Positions 7,826-18,143 of a stretch of DNA of 64,000 nt are shown one piece after another. Where the stretch lies: the NCBI RefSeq assembly GCF_902506105.1, contig NZ_LR733304.1, positions 2,801,832 to 2,865,831 on the forward strand, in the 5' to 3' direction. How positions within the stretch are numbered: position 1 is the first letter of the stretch; each line of letters starts with the position of its first letter. A model generated the notes under the pieces. The model did not search any database and was not told the DNA's origin. It saw only the letters and a list, made by a program, of their open reading frames with translations. Made by a program: the position numbers and the translations under genes. Source of the DNA: Aeromicrobium sp. 9AM (GTDB lineage: Bacteria; Actinomycetota; Actinomycetes; Propionibacteriales; Nocardioidaceae).

Positions 7826-9258
7826 CAGCTTCGGGCGGCCCAGAAGGCCTTGAGGGCCTCGGTCGCGTCAGCCTCGCTCAGCGGGCCGCGATCCATCCGC
7901 AGGTCGAGCAGGAACCGGTAGGCCTCGCCGACCTCGGGCCCGGGCGCGATGCCGAGGATCTCCATGATCTGCGCACCGTCGAGGTCGGGTCGGATCGAGC
8001 TGAGCTCCTCCTGCTCGGCCAGCACCGCGATCCGCTCCTCCAGCTCGTCGTATGTCCGCTGGAGGCGCAGGGCCTTCTTCTGGTTGCGGGTCGTCGAGTC
8101 CGCGCGGGTCAGGATGTGCAGGCGCTCGAGCTGCTCGCCGGCGTCGCGGACATAGCGGCGTACGGCGGAGTCGGTCCACTCACCGGAGCCGTAGCCGTGG
8201 AACCGCAGGTGCAGCTCGACGAGCTTGGCGACCTGGTCGATGAGGTCGTTGCTGTAGCGCAAGGCCCGCATGCGCTTGCGCACGAGCTTGGCGCCGACGA
8301 CGTCGTGGTGGTGGAACGTGACGGTGCCACCCTCGGCGAACCTGCGCGTCTTGGGCTTGCCGATGTCGTGCAGCAGCGCGGCGAGTCGGATCACGAGGTC
8401 GGGCTGGGTCTCGAGGCGGCCCTCGAGCTCGATCGCCTGCTCGAGGACCGTCAGCGAGTGCTCGTAGACGTCCTTGTGCCGGTGGTGCTCGTCGCGCTCG
8501 AGGATCAGGGCGGGCAGCTCAGGCAACATCTGCTCGGCCAGCCCCGTCTCGACCAGCAGCCTGAGGCCGGCGACGGGGTACGTGCCCGTGATCAGCTTGT
8601 TGAGCTCGTCGCGGATGCGCTCGGCCGACACGATCTCGAGCCGGCTCGCCATGTCGGTCATCGCGGCCACCACGTCCGGCGCCGCGGCGAAGCCCAGCTG
8701 CGAGACGAAGCGGGCAGCGCGCATCATCCGCAGGGGATCGTCGCTGAACGACTGCTCGGGCGTCACCGGTGTGCGCAGGAGGCGGTCGTCGAGATCGTCC
8801 TGACCTCCGAACAGGTCGACGAACTCCGCTGACGGCAGCCGGATCGCCATGGCGTTGACCGCGAAGTCGCGCCGCGACAGGTCGCCCTCGATCGTGTCGC
8901 CGAACTGCACCTCGGGCTTGCGAGAGCCGGCGTCGTACTCGTCGGCGCGGTATGTCGTGATCTCGAGGTCGTGCCGACCCTTGCGGAGCCCGATCGTGCC
9001 GAACTCGCGGCCGACGTCCCACATCGCGTCGGCCCAGGAGCCGGCGATGCGCTCGATGTCGGCGGGGCGCGCGGAGGTCGAGAAGTCCCAGTCGTTGCCC
9101 GGCCGGCCGAGGAGCGCGTCGCGCACGGGGCCGCCGACGATCGCCAGCTCGTGACCCGCCGCCTCGAACAGCGCACCGAGCTCGGCCAGGAACGGGTTGG
9201 CGGCGAGCGTGGCGTCGATCCTGGCCCGGCGATCCGGGTTCAGCGTGGACGTGGGCAC
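7825..9258 (-). CDS. CCA tRNA nucleotidyltransferase
   Basis: This enzyme of about 477 residues adds or repairs the 3' CCA of tRNAs without a template. The nucleotidyltransferase head has GGPVRDALLG and the metal-binding DWDF. The RNA-binding neck follows, and then an HD domain (LAALLHDIGKPKTR, later HHHDVVGAKL) typical of bacterial CCA enzymes. The tRNAs visible in this window carry no encoded CCA, so the enzyme is needed for them. GTG at 9258 is chosen because homologues begin shortly before this PTSTLNPD-type N-terminus; the reading frame stays open far upstream, but that part looks non-coding. Confidence 0.93.
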   Translation of the reverse strand: MPTSTLNPDRRARIDATLAANPFLAELGALFEAAGHELAIVGGPVRDALLGRPGNDWDFSTSARPADIERIAGSWADAMWDVGREFGTIGLRKGRHDLEITTYRADEYDAGSRKPEVQFGDTIEGDLSRRDFAVNAMAIRLPSAEFVDLFGGQDDLDDRLLRTPVTPEQSFSDDPLRMMRAARFVSQLGFAAAPDVVAAMTDMASRLEIVSAERIRDELNKLITGTYPVAGLRLLVETGLAEQMLPELPALILERDEHHRHKDVYEHSLTVLEQAIELEGRLETQPDLVIRLAALLHDIGKPKTRRFAEGGTVTFHHHDVVGAKLVRKRMRALRYSNDLIDQVAKLVELHLRFHGYGSGEWTDSAVRRYVRDAGEQLERLHILTRADSTTRNQKKALRLQRTYDELEERIAVLAEQEELSSIRPDLDGAQIMEILGIAPGPEVGEAYRFLLDLRMDRGPLSEADATEALKAFWAARS

Positions 9259-9348
9259 GAGGACATACTCTATCGGCGATCGTCGGCGCCCCTGGAGACT
9301 GTCGGGGCCACGTGCTTCCACGGACTCAGGAACCACAGGGCGTACGTC

Positions 9349-9354
9349 TAGCAT
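9349..9354 (+). promoter_or_regulatory. -10 element of a predicted leaderless promoter for the DUF6049 gene
   Basis: TAGCAT is followed by six bases and then the GTG start at 9361, so the expected transcript begins at the start codon. No ribosome binding site precedes this GTG. Confidence 0.45.
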
Positions 9355-9360
9355 GTTCGG

Positions 9361-11436
9361 GTGAGCAGCCGTCGTCCCGTCCTTGTCGCGCTGCTCGCGA
9401 CAATCGTCGCGGCGTTCCTCGTGCCTGCCCTCGTGGTTGGCACCCCGGCGCACGCGGCCGACAAGGATCCCGACCTCTCGGTCAGCATCCAGTCGCTCAA
9501 CCCCAGCCGCCTCGGTCCCGGTTCCACGGTCACGATGACCGGGCTCGTGACCAACCACGACGCCCATGCCTGGGCCAAGGTCCAGGCTTACCTCGTGATC
9601 CCTCCGGTCCCGTTCACGACCCGTTCGCAGGTCGAGGACGCCATCGACAACGGCGACGCGTACACCGGCGAGCGGGTCATCGAGACGGGCATGTTCGACG
9701 ACATGGGTGATCTCGCGCCCAAGCAGACCCGGCGCTTCTCGATCAAGGTCCCCTACGCGCAGCTCGGCATCAGCGGGGCCGAAGGCGTCTATCCGGTGGG
9801 CGTGCAGATCCTCGGCACCGACACCGACGGCAAGCGCAGTGGCGACGCGATCGCCCGGGCGACGACGTTCCTGCCGCTGGTGTCACCTGGTCACCCGCGG
9901 GTGCCGGCGACCGTCGTCTGGCCGTTCCTCATGCCGGACGATCGCGGGTACGGCGGCGACTACACGGATGCCGCGGGGCTGCTCAAGGCCATCTCCGCCG
10001 GCGGACGCCTCCGCAACCTGCTCGACCTCGCGTCGAGCACCGACCGCAACGCGTCCACCGCACTGATCGATCCGGCCCTGCTCGTCGGCGTCGACGACAT
10101 CGTCAACGATCGGCGCATGCCCGAGGACCTCGACCTCACCGACGCGCAGAAGGCCGACGCCCAGCTCTTCCTCGACGACCTGCTGACGTTCGCCCGCCAG
10201 CAGGGCTCCTGGGTGCTGGGCTTCGACCGTCCCGACGTGCTCGCGCTGTCGCAGAGCGGCGACCTCTCGGGCCCGCTGACGGCGGCCATCGACCGCGCGA
10301 CCGACGCGGCCCTCACGAAGTTCCAGCTCACCGGGCGCAAGGCCTCGTGGCCCAGCATGCACGGCGTGACGTCCCGGCTCCTCCGCGACCTGCGTGGCAC
10401 CGGCGACAGTCCCGCGATCGTCTCGTCGGCCTCGTTGCCGGGCTGGGACCGTCGCCAGGGCTCGGTCGTGCAGTACGCGACGCCGAACGGGCCGATGCCG
10501 CTGCTGGTCACCGATTCGCTGGATGCCGGGGTGCCCGGACAGGACTCGGTGGTGACGCTGCGCCAGCGCATCCTGAGCGAGGCGGCCCTCGCGACGCTGC
10601 AGCGTGAGATCGACCCCAAGTCCCGCGCCGATGCCATCACGATGGTCGACCCGCGGTGGAATCCCGGCACGCGTTGGTCGTCCGGCCGCCTCTCCGACGC
10701 GTTCGCGGCGCCATTCACGACCGGCACCAACCTCGAGTCGGTGCTGACCCGGCCCCTGACGACGTACGGCGGCAAGGTCGCCGCCGCCACGGATCGTCCG
10801 CTGAGCCGGGCACAGCTCAAGGCGGCCGCTCGGATCGTGGCCAGGGGCAGCGCGCTGAGCTCGGTGATCCCCCAGAGCGACTCGGTCGACGACGCGCTCG
10901 CGCAGGACGTGGCGAGCGTCCTCGGGATCCGCTGGCGTACGAACTCCAGCACCGGCACGGCGATCGCCAGGAAGCTCGCCCGCGAGGCCGGTGCCGAGCT
11001 CGGCAAGATCACGATCAAGGCCCCGCCCTCTGTCACGCTGTCGAGCTCCAAGGGCGGCTTCCCCATCACGATCCGCAACGACACGGACGAGGCGATCCGC
11101 GTCGGCGTCTCGCTCGACTCCAGCAACCCCGCGCTGAGTGTCCCCGACGTCAAGCCCGTCGACATCGGCGCCGGCGAGCGCCGCACGCTCACGGTCGACA
11201 TCGACCTGGGACGGCAGAACACCACGTCCCTCACGGCCCGCCTCAAGTCGACCGACGGCAAGGCGATCGGTCAGCCGGAGGAGTTCAACGTCCGGTCGTC
11301 CAAGATCGGCGTGGTGCTGTGGGTCGCGATGGGACTCGCCGCGTTGCTGGTGCTCGCCGCGCTCGTACGCCGGTTCAGCCGCCGACGCTCGCGTTCGCGG
11401 GTCGCGTCCGAGCGGCTGGCGGACGACGATGACTGA
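9361..11436 (+). CDS. DUF6049 family secreted/membrane protein
   Basis: This 691-residue protein has a Sec signal peptide (hydrophobic ALLATIVAAFLVPALVV, cleavage near AHA-AD, about residue 33), a long extracellular region, and one C-terminal membrane span (IGVVLWVAMGLAALLVLAAL) followed by a basic tail (RRFSRRRSRSR). Conserved actinobacterial proteins of this type lie between the CCA-adding enzyme and murJ, as here. The function is unknown. Synteny suggests involvement in envelope assembly together with MurJ and its pseudokinase. It overlaps murJ by eight bases. Confidence 0.85.
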   Translation: MSSRRPVLVALLATIVAAFLVPALVVGTPAHAADKDPDLSVSIQSLNPSRLGPGSTVTMTGLVTNHDAHAWAKVQAYLVIPPVPFTTRSQVEDAIDNGDAYTGERVIETGMFDDMGDLAPKQTRRFSIKVPYAQLGISGAEGVYPVGVQILGTDTDGKRSGDAIARATTFLPLVSPGHPRVPATVVWPFLMPDDRGYGGDYTDAAGLLKAISAGGRLRNLLDLASSTDRNASTALIDPALLVGVDDIVNDRRMPEDLDLTDAQKADAQLFLDDLLTFARQQGSWVLGFDRPDVLALSQSGDLSGPLTAAIDRATDAALTKFQLTGRKASWPSMHGVTSRLLRDLRGTGDSPAIVSSASLPGWDRRQGSVVQYATPNGPMPLLVTDSLDAGVPGQDSVVTLRQRILSEAALATLQREIDPKSRADAITMVDPRWNPGTRWSSGRLSDAFAAPFTTGTNLESVLTRPLTTYGGKVAAATDRPLSRAQLKAAARIVARGSALSSVIPQSDSVDDALAQDVASVLGIRWRTNSSTGTAIARKLAREAGAELGKITIKAPPSVTLSSSKGGFPITIRNDTDEAIRVGVSLDSSNPALSVPDVKPVDIGAGERRTLTVDIDLGRQNTTSLTARLKSTDGKAIGQPEEFNVRSSKIGVVLWVAMGLAALLVLAALVRRFSRRRSRSRVASERLADDDD

Positions 11437-13063
11437 CCAGACGATCGCCAGAGCCAGCGCCTGGATGGCGCTCGGCACGATCGTCTCCCGCGTCACCGGG
11501 CTCCTGCGGGCCGTCCTGCTCGCCGCCGCGATCGGCACCCAGGCCAATGCCGACCTGTTCGACATCGCCAACACGATCCCCAACTCGCTCTACATCCTGC
11601 TCGCGGGCGGCGTGTTCAACGTCGTGCTGGTCCCGCAGCTCGTCCGGGCCATGAAGAACGACGAGGACGGCGGCACGGCGTACGCCAACCGGGTCATCAC
11701 GCTCGGGCTCCTCGTCCTCGCCGCCGGCACCGCTGTGCTCCTCGTGCTCGTGCCCCAGCTGCTGCACGTCGTCTACGACTCGAGCCTGTTCGAGCCCGGC
11801 CTGGCGCAGCAGCGCGAGTCAGCGCGCCTGTTGATGCTGCTGTGCCTGCCGCAGGTGTTCTTCTACGGCGCGTTCGTGCTCACCGGCCAGGTGCTCAACG
11901 CGCGCGGCCGGTTCGGCCCCATGATGTGGGCGCCGATCGTCAACAACGTCGTCGCATGTGCCGTGATCATCGTGTACGTCTTCGTGTTCGGCGCCGGCGC
12001 AGGTGTCGGAGGCTTCTCGACCTCGCAGGCTCTCCTGCTCGGACTCGGCTCCACCTCAGCAATCGTCCTGCAGGCCCTCGTGCTGGTGCCCTACCTCCGC
12101 CGGGCGGGCTTCCGCTTCCGCCCGCGCTTCGACTTCCGCGGCGTCGGCCTCGGCAAGACGCTCAAGCTCGGCGCCTGGACCCTCGCGTTCATCATCGCCA
12201 ATCAGATCGCGTTCATCACGATCAACAAGATCGCCACGAAGGGCACGCTCGAAGGTGCCACCGACGGCAAGTCCGCCACCGGCTCCACCGTGTACGGCTT
12301 GGGGTTCCTCATCAGCCAGTTCCCACACGGAGTGATCACCGTGTCGCTGGCGACGGCGGTGATCCCGACGCTCGCCGGGCTGGCGGCCGACCGTCACTAC
12401 CGGCGGTTCCGGATCGAGCTGGGCCGCACCGTACGCATTGCCCTGTCGATCGTGGCGCCTATCGCCGTGGCGCTGCTCTGCCTGGGTCAGCCGGCCACCG
12501 CGGTCGCCGGTGGCATCGGCTCCCTCGGCGGACAGACGATCCCGATCGGCCACACGATCCAGGCGTTCTCGCTGGCCATGGTCACGTTCACGGTGCATTA
12601 CCTGATGCTGCGCGGCTTCTACGCGAACGAGGACAACCGCACGCCGTTCTTCATCCAGGTCGTGATCGCGACGGTCAACATCGGCGTCGCCTACAAGCTG
12701 GCGATCAGTGTCGAGCCGGACCGGGTCGCGATGATGCTCGCACTGTCGTACGGCATCGCCTACCTCGTCGGCTCGATCCTTTCCGCGTCCCTGCTGGCCT
12801 TCGCCGTCGGCAACGTCTTCGACTGGGAGATGCTCGTCTTCTTCCTCCGGCTGGTCGTCGCCTGCGCCCTGGCGGCCTTCGTCACGATGGGCTTCGCGCA
12901 CGGCCTCGACACCGTCGGCATCGAGCCCGCGCGGGCGGTCGGCGGCGCGATCACGACCGCGGTCGCCGGCCTCGCCGGCGCCGTCACGTACGTCATCTCG
13001 GCCCGCGCTCTCGGTATGGACCAGCTGACGTACGTCGTCGACACCCTGCGCCGGCGAGGCTGA
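11429..13063 (+). CDS. murJ: Lipid II flippase MurJ/MviN
   Basis: This 544-residue polytopic membrane protein of the MOP superfamily flips lipid II across the membrane for peptidoglycan synthesis. About 14 hydrophobic segments are visible, beginning with IARASAWMALGTIVSRVTG, followed by the conserved AANADLFDIANTIPN-like stretch. The ATG at 11429 lies inside the end of the DUF6049 gene, an eight-base overlap, and gives the standard MviN N-terminus. In mycobacteria MviN is fused to a C-terminal pseudokinase; here that part is a separate downstream gene. Confidence 0.95.
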   Translation: MTDQTIARASAWMALGTIVSRVTGLLRAVLLAAAIGTQANADLFDIANTIPNSLYILLAGGVFNVVLVPQLVRAMKNDEDGGTAYANRVITLGLLVLAAGTAVLLVLVPQLLHVVYDSSLFEPGLAQQRESARLLMLLCLPQVFFYGAFVLTGQVLNARGRFGPMMWAPIVNNVVACAVIIVYVFVFGAGAGVGGFSTSQALLLGLGSTSAIVLQALVLVPYLRRAGFRFRPRFDFRGVGLGKTLKLGAWTLAFIIANQIAFITINKIATKGTLEGATDGKSATGSTVYGLGFLISQFPHGVITVSLATAVIPTLAGLAADRHYRRFRIELGRTVRIALSIVAPIAVALLCLGQPATAVAGGIGSLGGQTIPIGHTIQAFSLAMVTFTVHYLMLRGFYANEDNRTPFFIQVVIATVNIGVAYKLAISVEPDRVAMMLALSYGIAYLVGSILSASLLAFAVGNVFDWEMLVFFLRLVVACALAAFVTMGFAHGLDTVGIEPARAVGGAITTAVAGLAGAVTYVISARALGMDQLTYVVDTLRRRG

Positions 13064-13123
13064 ATCGCCTGTCTCGAATCCACCCGCGGACTAGCATGGG
13101 AACCAGTCCGGGAAAGGGTGTTG

Positions 13124-14698
13124 ATGAGCGAGAGGCGGCTGCTGGCCTCCGGTGATGTGCTCGCGCACCGCTACGAACTCCAGGACCTCGTCAACGAGAA
13201 GCTCGGGTCCACGACGTGGCGGGCCCATGATCAGGTGCTCAACCGCAACGTCGGCATCGAGATGCTGTCGAGCTCAGACCCCCGTGCCGACCACTTCCTG
13301 CAGGCCGCTCGCGAGTCGACGTCGGTCACGGACCCCCGTTTCCTGCGCGTCCTCGACCTCATCGAGGACGAGCAGCACCATCACCTGGTGGTCCGCGAGT
13401 GGGCGCGGGCGTTCCCCCTCGACCAGCTCCTGGCCCAGTCGCCGCTGCCCAACCGCCGCGCCGCCACGGTCATCGCGGAGGTCGCCGAGGCGCTGTCGCA
13501 CGCGCACGAGCACGGCGTCTACCACCGCCGGCTGACCCCGCACCAGGTGCTGCTCAAGCAGTCGGGCGCCGTGCGGGTCGTCGGCCTCGGCGTCACGACC
13601 GCGCTGTCCCCGGTCGGCCGACAGGACTCGCTCGCCGACCTCCAGGCGTACGAGCAGCTCGACGTCCAGGCGATCGGCAAGCTGCTCTATGCCTGCCTCA
13701 CGAGCCGCTGGCCGGGTGCGCACGTCGACGGCCTCAATGCCGCGCCGACCGAGCACGGCCGGCTCCTGCGTCCGCGCCAGGTACGGGCCGGTGTGTCCCG
13801 CGACGTCGACACCACCTGCGACCGCATCCTCGGCACGCCGCCACGCAATCATGCGACGCCACTGCGCAAGGCCGCCGACATCGCTCGTACGCTCCGGCTG
13901 TCCGGCGAGGACGACGACCTGCACGACGACCAGCCGAGCCTCGCGAGCATGTCGTCGCCCGATCTCCTGCGCCTCGACCCGGTGATCGTGCCCGAGGGGC
14001 CTCCGCCCGGGCTCGAACCGCCGCGACGCCGCCCCAAGGCGTACGAACCGGCGCCTCCGACGACACTCGAGCGAGGCAAGCTCCGGGCCCGGCGCGCCGC
14101 CAAGGGTGATCGCGGCCTGGTGCTGCTCGGCATCGTGGGCGCGCTCGTGATCGCGTCGGTGCTCGCGTTCCTCGTCGGCCGCTCGACCAATGACGACAAG
14201 GGCGGTGACCCCATCGAGCAGACCAGCCCGCTCCGGGTGCTGCCGATCCAGCGCGCGGGCGACTTCGACCCGCAGGGCGACGACACCAGCGAGAACCCCG
14301 AAGAGGCCAGGCTCGCCATCGACGACAAGCTCTCGACCGGCTGGCAGACGTCGAAGTATCTCGGCTCGCCGGAGATGGGCGGCCTCAAGGACGGCGTCGG
14401 CATCGTGCTCGACCTCGGCGGTCCGCGCGAGGTCGACTCCTTGCGCGTACGCCTGGCCGGCGAACCGACGAGCTTCTCGATCTACGCCTCGTCCTCGACA
14501 GCGGCCAATGCCCCGACGACGCTGCGCGGCCTGCGTCGCGTCGCCGTGCTCAACGACGCAGGCACCGACGCCACCGTGTCGCTGGAGTCGGGCATCCTGA
14601 CGCGGTACGTGGTCGTGTGGCTGCGATCACTGCCCGAGGTCGACGACGACGGCTTCCGTGGCGAGATCCGCGAGGTCGTCATCCGCGGGCGGTCCTGA
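13124..14698 (+). CDS. MurJ-associated pseudokinase with extracellular sugar-binding-like domain
   Basis: The 524-residue protein has an N-terminal kinase-like domain (about residues 15-270), one membrane span ([22 protein letters not shown], about residue 330) and an extracellular beta-rich domain similar to galactose-binding/discoidin folds. Catalytic residues are missing. The VAIK lysine position reads VGIE, the HRD motif reads HRR (in [13 protein letters not shown]), and DFG reads GLG, so it is almost certainly a pseudokinase. It corresponds to the C-terminal half of mycobacterial MviN, which recruits the FHA protein FhaA after phosphorylation. An FhaA homologue lies at 58.3-59.1 kb. ATG at 13124 is preferred, with AAAGGG five bases upstream. 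Confidence 0.88.
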   Translation: MSERRLLASGDVLAHRYELQDLVNEKLGSTTWRAHDQVLNRNVGIEMLSSSDPRADHFLQAARESTSVTDPRFLRVLDLIEDEQHHHLVVREWARAFPLDQLLAQSPLPNRRAATVIAEVAEALSHAHEHGVYHRRLTPHQVLLKQSGAVRVVGLGVTTALSPVGRQDSLADLQAYEQLDVQAIGKLLYACLTSRWPGAHVDGLNAAPTEHGRLLRPRQVRAGVSRDVDTTCDRILGTPPRNHATPLRKAADIARTLRLSGEDDDLHDDQPSLASMSSPDLLRLDPVIVPEGPPPGLEPPRRRPKAYEPAPPTTLERGKLRARRAAKGDRGLVLLGIVGALVIASVLAFLVGRSTNDDKGGDPIEQTSPLRVLPIQRAGDFDPQGDDTSENPEEARLAIDDKLSTGWQTSKYLGSPEMGGLKDGVGIVLDLGGPREVDSLRVRLAGEPTSFSIYASSSTAANAPTTLRGLRRVAVLNDAGTDATVSLESGILTRYVVVWLRSLPEVDDDGFRGEIREVVIRGRS

Positions 14699-14778
14699 CG
14701 TGCCGGGACGGTGTGCCGCGCGGGAATGCACAACACCTACTATTCGTTGATACCCGTACCACGATCAGAAGGCTTTTC

Positions 14779-15753
14779 ATGAGCGACTCAGTCCGCAATC
14801 TCATCATCATCGGTTCGGGACCCTCCGGCTACACCGCGGCCGTCTATGCCGCGCGCGCCAACCTCGAGCCCCTGGTCTTCGAGGGCTCGGTGACCGCCGG
14901 CGGTGCGTTGATGAACACGACCGACGTCGAGAACTTCCCGGGCTTCCCCGACGGCATCATGGGCCCCGACCTGATGGACAAGCTGCGTGCACAGTCCGAG
15001 CGGTTCGGTGCCGAGCTCATCAGTGACGACGTCACGGCTGTCGACCTCACGGGCGACATCAAGACCGTCTCGCTCGCCGACGGTACGACCTACCGTGCTC
15101 GCGCCGTCGTGCTGGCGATGGGCTCGGGCTACCGCAAGCTCGAGGTGGAGGGCGAGGACCGGCTCTCGGGCCACGGTGTGTCCTGGTGCGCGACGTGCGA
15201 CGGCTTCTTCTTCCGCGAGCAGAACATCGTCGTGGTCGGCGGTGGCGACTCCGCCCTCGAGGAGGCCACGTTCCTGACGCGTTTCGCGTCCAAGGTCACG
15301 ATGGTCCACCGCCGCGACCAGCTGCGTGGCTCCAAGATCATGCAGGACCGTGCGTTCGCCAACGACAAGATCGCGTTCGAGTGGAACGCCGAGGTCGCGG
15401 AGCTGCACGGTGAGGACAAGCTCGAGGGCATCACGCTGCGCGACACCGTCACCGGTGAGCTGCGCCGGATCGACGCCACCGGATTGTTCATCGCGATCGG
15501 CCACGACCCCCGCTCGGAGCTGCTCAAGGGCCAGGTCGAGCTCGACGACGAGGGCTACGTCCTGGTCCAGCCCGGCTCCACCGCGACCAACCTGCCCGGC
15601 GTCTTCGCCTCCGGCGACCTCGTCGACCACACTTACCGCCAGGCCGTCACCGCGGCCGGCACCGGCTGCGCCGCGTCTCTCGATGCCGAGCGCTACCTCG
15701 CCGATCTGGAGCACGCCGGCGCCCCGGCTCCGGCCGCCGCCCTGGTGGAATAA
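14779..15753 (+). CDS. trxB: Thioredoxin-disulfide reductase
   Basis: This 324-residue flavoenzyme reduces thioredoxin with NADPH. It has an FAD motif ([18 protein letters not shown]), the redox-active pair C137-A-T-C140 in [10 protein letters not shown], an NADPH motif ([13 protein letters not shown]) and the C-terminal FAD motif [14 protein letters not shown]. The ATG at 14779 gives the standard length. It lies 47 bases upstream of trxA, forming the usual trxB-trxA unit. Confidence 0.97.
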   Translation: MSDSVRNLIIIGSGPSGYTAAVYAARANLEPLVFEGSVTAGGALMNTTDVENFPGFPDGIMGPDLMDKLRAQSERFGAELISDDVTAVDLTGDIKTVSLADGTTYRARAVVLAMGSGYRKLEVEGEDRLSGHGVSWCATCDGFFFREQNIVVVGGGDSALEEATFLTRFASKVTMVHRRDQLRGSKIMQDRAFANDKIAFEWNAEVAELHGEDKLEGITLRDTVTGELRRIDATGLFIAIGHDPRSELLKGQVELDDEGYVLVQPGSTATNLPGVFASGDLVDHTYRQAVTAAGTGCAASLDAERYLADLEHAGAPAPAAALVE

Positions 15754-15800
15754 CCACCGCCCCACGACGTTGAACCCAGCACAGACCTGAAGGAGAACCC

Positions 15801-16127
15801 ATGGCAGACATCACCGCCGTCACCGACGCCGACTTCGACGAGAAGGTGCTCAAGGCCGACGGCCCCGTGCTCGTCGACTTCTGGGCCAGCTGGTGCGGCC
15901 CGTGCCGCCAGCTCGCTCCGATCCTCGAGGAGATCGCCAAGGAGAAGGGCGAGAAGCTGACCATCGTCAAGATGGACGCCGACGCGAACCCCGTCACTCC
16001 GGCGCAGTACCGCGTCACCGGCCTCCCGACGATGAACCTCTATTACAAGGGCGAAGTCGTGCGGTCGATCGTGGGCGTACGCCCCAAGAGCGCGATCCTC
16101 AGCGAGCTCGAGGAGCACGCGAGCTAA
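15801..16127 (+). CDS. trxA: Thioredoxin
   Basis: This 108-residue cytosolic disulfide reductant has the active site W-C32-G-P-C35 in [15 protein letters not shown], the cis-proline region [11 protein letters not shown], and canonical length. AAGGAG lies six bases before the ATG. It is encoded directly after trxB, and a strong terminator follows at 16146-16179. Confidence 0.97.
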   Translation: MADITAVTDADFDEKVLKADGPVLVDFWASWCGPCRQLAPILEEIAKEKGEKLTIVKMDADANPVTPAQYRVTGLPTMNLYYKGEVVRSIVGVRPKSAILSELEEHAS

Positions 16128-16145
16128 GCGTCAACAGCCTCAGAC

Positions 16146-16179
16146 AAGAAGCCCCGGTGATCACTCACCGGGGCTTCTT
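16146..16179. terminator. Strong bidirectional terminator between trxA and parB
   Basis: Perfect 15-bp arms (AAGAAGCCCCGGTGA with its complement) surround a four-base TCAC loop. The A-rich left flank and T-rich right flank let it work on both strands, which suits the convergent trxA and parB. Confidence 0.9.
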
Positions 16180-16209
16180 ATTGCTTTATAGATTTGTCGA
16201 CTTGTTGCT

Positions 16210-17100
16210 TTAGCTCTTCTTGGGGTCCATCAGATCGACGATCCGTTCGAGGTCGTCGAGGGTCGCGAACTCCACCGTGACCTTGCCCTTGGAGCGGCCG
16301 AGGTCCACCTTGACCCTGGTGTCGTAGCGCTCGGAGAGCCGGGCCGCGAGGTCGGCCAGGCGGGGCGCCGAGACCTTGGGCGACTGCCGGACGGAGGGCC
16401 GCTTGGTCGACTCCGGGCCGACCGTGACGATCTCCTCGAGGGCTCGCACCGACAGGCCCTCGGCGACCACGCGGGTCGCGAGCCGGTCCTGGATCTCCGG
16501 GTTGGCGACACTGACCAGGGCACGGGCATGACCGGCCGAGAGCACCCCGGCGGCGACCCGTCGCTGGACGGCCGGCGACAGCTTGAGGAGCCGCAGCGTG
16601 TTGCTGATCTGCGGACGCGACCGGCCGATGCGATCGGCCAGCTCCTCGTGCGTGCAGCCGAAGTCCTCCAGCAGCTGCTGGTAGGCCGACGCCTCTTCCA
16701 ACGGGTTGAGGTTGGATCGGTGGAGGTTCTCCAGGAGGGCGTCGCGCAGCAGGTCCTCGTCCGAGGTGTCCCGCACGATCGCACCGATCGTGTCGAGCCC
16801 GGCCTTGCCACTGGCCCGCCAGCGCCGCTCCCCCATGATGAGCTCGTAGCGGTCCTTGGCGACCTCACGCACCACGATGGGCTGGAGCAGTCCGACCTCC
16901 TTGATGGAGTGGACCAGCTCGGCCATGTGGTCCTCGTCGAACACATGGCGGGGCTGCCGCGGGTTCGCGACGATCTGGTCGAGGGGGATCTCGGCGAACC
17001 GCGCGCCCTCGATCTCCTGCAGCCCGGCGGCCTTGGCCTCGGCCGGGCCCGACGGGATGAGCGACTCCAGCCCTCGTCCCAGTCCGCGTCTCTGGCTCAT
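16210..17100 (-). CDS. parB: Chromosome partitioning protein ParB
   Basis: This 296-residue CTP-dependent DNA clamp loads at parS and spreads to organise the origin. The N-terminal CTPase fold includes [21 protein letters not shown] and GERRWRAS, a helix-turn-helix domain includes [20 protein letters not shown], and a C-terminal dimerisation domain ends LMDPKKS. Its ATG overlaps the parA stop (ATGA). Two parS sites lie just upstream, at 18103-18118 and 18741-18756. Confidence 0.96.
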   Translation of the reverse strand: MSQRRGLGRGLESLIPSGPAEAKAAGLQEIEGARFAEIPLDQIVANPRQPRHVFDEDHMAELVHSIKEVGLLQPIVVREVAKDRYELIMGERRWRASGKAGLDTIGAIVRDTSDEDLLRDALLENLHRSNLNPLEEASAYQQLLEDFGCTHEELADRIGRSRPQISNTLRLLKLSPAVQRRVAAGVLSAGHARALVSVANPEIQDRLATRVVAEGLSVRALEEIVTVGPESTKRPSVRQSPKVSAPRLADLAARLSERYDTRVKVDLGRSKGKVTVEFATLDDLERIVDLMDPKKS

Positions 17101-18059
17101 GCCGTTGCCCCCTGCCGACCGGCCACGGCAATCTCCCGCGCGGCCTCGAGATAGGACAGCGCGCCGGATGACGCGCCGTCGTACGTGATGACGGACTGCT
17201 GATAGCTCGGTGCCTCGGAAATGCGGACGGACCGGGGTATCGCGGTCTTGAGCACCTTGTCGTCGAAGTGGCTGCGGACCTCCTCGGCGACACCGGCCGA
17301 GAGCCGGGTGCGCGCGTCGTACATCGTCAGTAGGATCGTCGAGATCTCGAGCTTCGGGTTGAGGTGTGACCGGATCAGCTCGATGTTGCGGACCAGCTGG
17401 CCGAGTCCTTCCAGCGCGTAGTACTCGCACTGGATCGGGATCAGGACCTCACGGCCGGCGACCATCGCATTGACGGTCAGCAGGCCGAGCGACGGTGGGC
17501 AGTCGATGAGCACGTAGTCGATGCGGTCGCCCGCGTCGGCACAGTCCGTCAGGTAGGTCTGCAGGGCGCGGTCCAGGCGCGACTCACGCGCGACCAGCGA
17601 CACCAGCTCGATCTCGGCGCCGGCCAGGTCGATCGACGCCGGCAGGACCGTGAGTCCCTCGATGTCGGGGCACGGCTTGATCAGCTCATCGAGGTCGGTG
17701 CCGTCGACGATCGCCTCGTAGACCCCCGGCGTCCCCTCGGCGTGCGGGACGTTGAGCGCGGTCGAGGCGTTGCCCTGCGGGTCGAGGTCGATCACCAGGA
17801 CGCGCAGACCCTTCATCGCCAGGGCAGCGGCGATGTTGACTGTTGTCGTGGTCTTGCCGACGCCGCCCTTCTGGTTGGCGACGACGAACACCCGGGTCTC
17901 GGCCGGCGGGTCGAACCGCGGCGTGGCGGTGGCCCGCTGCACCAGCGCGATGTGCTGCTCGACCTCCGAGGCCAACGGCGTCGAGTCGTCGTGTGACGGC
18001 ACCGGGACGCGATAGTTGGATGCTGTGCTCGGACCCGGTGGGGGTGAGGTGCTGCTCAT
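17097..18059 (-). CDS. parA: Chromosome partitioning ATPase ParA
   Basis: This 320-residue Walker-type ATPase positions ParB-parS complexes. It has the deviant Walker [15 protein letters not shown], the switch segment [14 protein letters not shown] and a Walker B region [14 protein letters not shown]. The start is taken as ATG 18059 (MSSTSPPP). A 20-residue upstream extension beginning MFHVKP is only the parS sequence read in frame and is not considered coding. It overlaps parB by four bases. Confidence 0.95.
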   Translation of the reverse strand: MSSTSPPPGPSTASNYRVPVPSHDDSTPLASEVEQHIALVQRATATPRFDPPAETRVFVVANQKGGVGKTTTTVNIAAALAMKGLRVLVIDLDPQGNASTALNVPHAEGTPGVYEAIVDGTDLDELIKPCPDIEGLTVLPASIDLAGAEIELVSLVARESRLDRALQTYLTDCADAGDRIDYVLIDCPPSLGLLTVNAMVAGREVLIPIQCEYYALEGLGQLVRNIELIRSHLNPKLEISTILLTMYDARTRLSAGVAEEVRSHFDDKVLKTAIPRSVRISEAPSYQQSVITYDGASSGALSYLEAAREIAVAGRQGATA

Positions 18060-18102
18060 GCGGTCCACCTCGACTCGCGCTCGCTCATGAATTCCCCTCG
18101 TT

Positions 18103-18118
18103 GGTTTCACGTGAAACA
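18103..18118. other. parS site 1 (centromere-like)
   Basis: GGTTTCACGTGAAACA matches the known consensus TGTTTCACGTGAAACA at 15 of 16 positions, with the perfect palindromic core GTTTCACGTGAAAC. It lies in the gap between rsmG and parA. Confidence 0.95.
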
Positions 18119-18143
18119 TGCAGATGGCGGGGCGTCGGGGTGC

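Noticed and set aside
18060-18119. 20-residue N-terminal extension of ParA starting MFHVKP
   Set aside because: It is the parS sequence read as protein; the ATG at 18059 gives a normal ParA.
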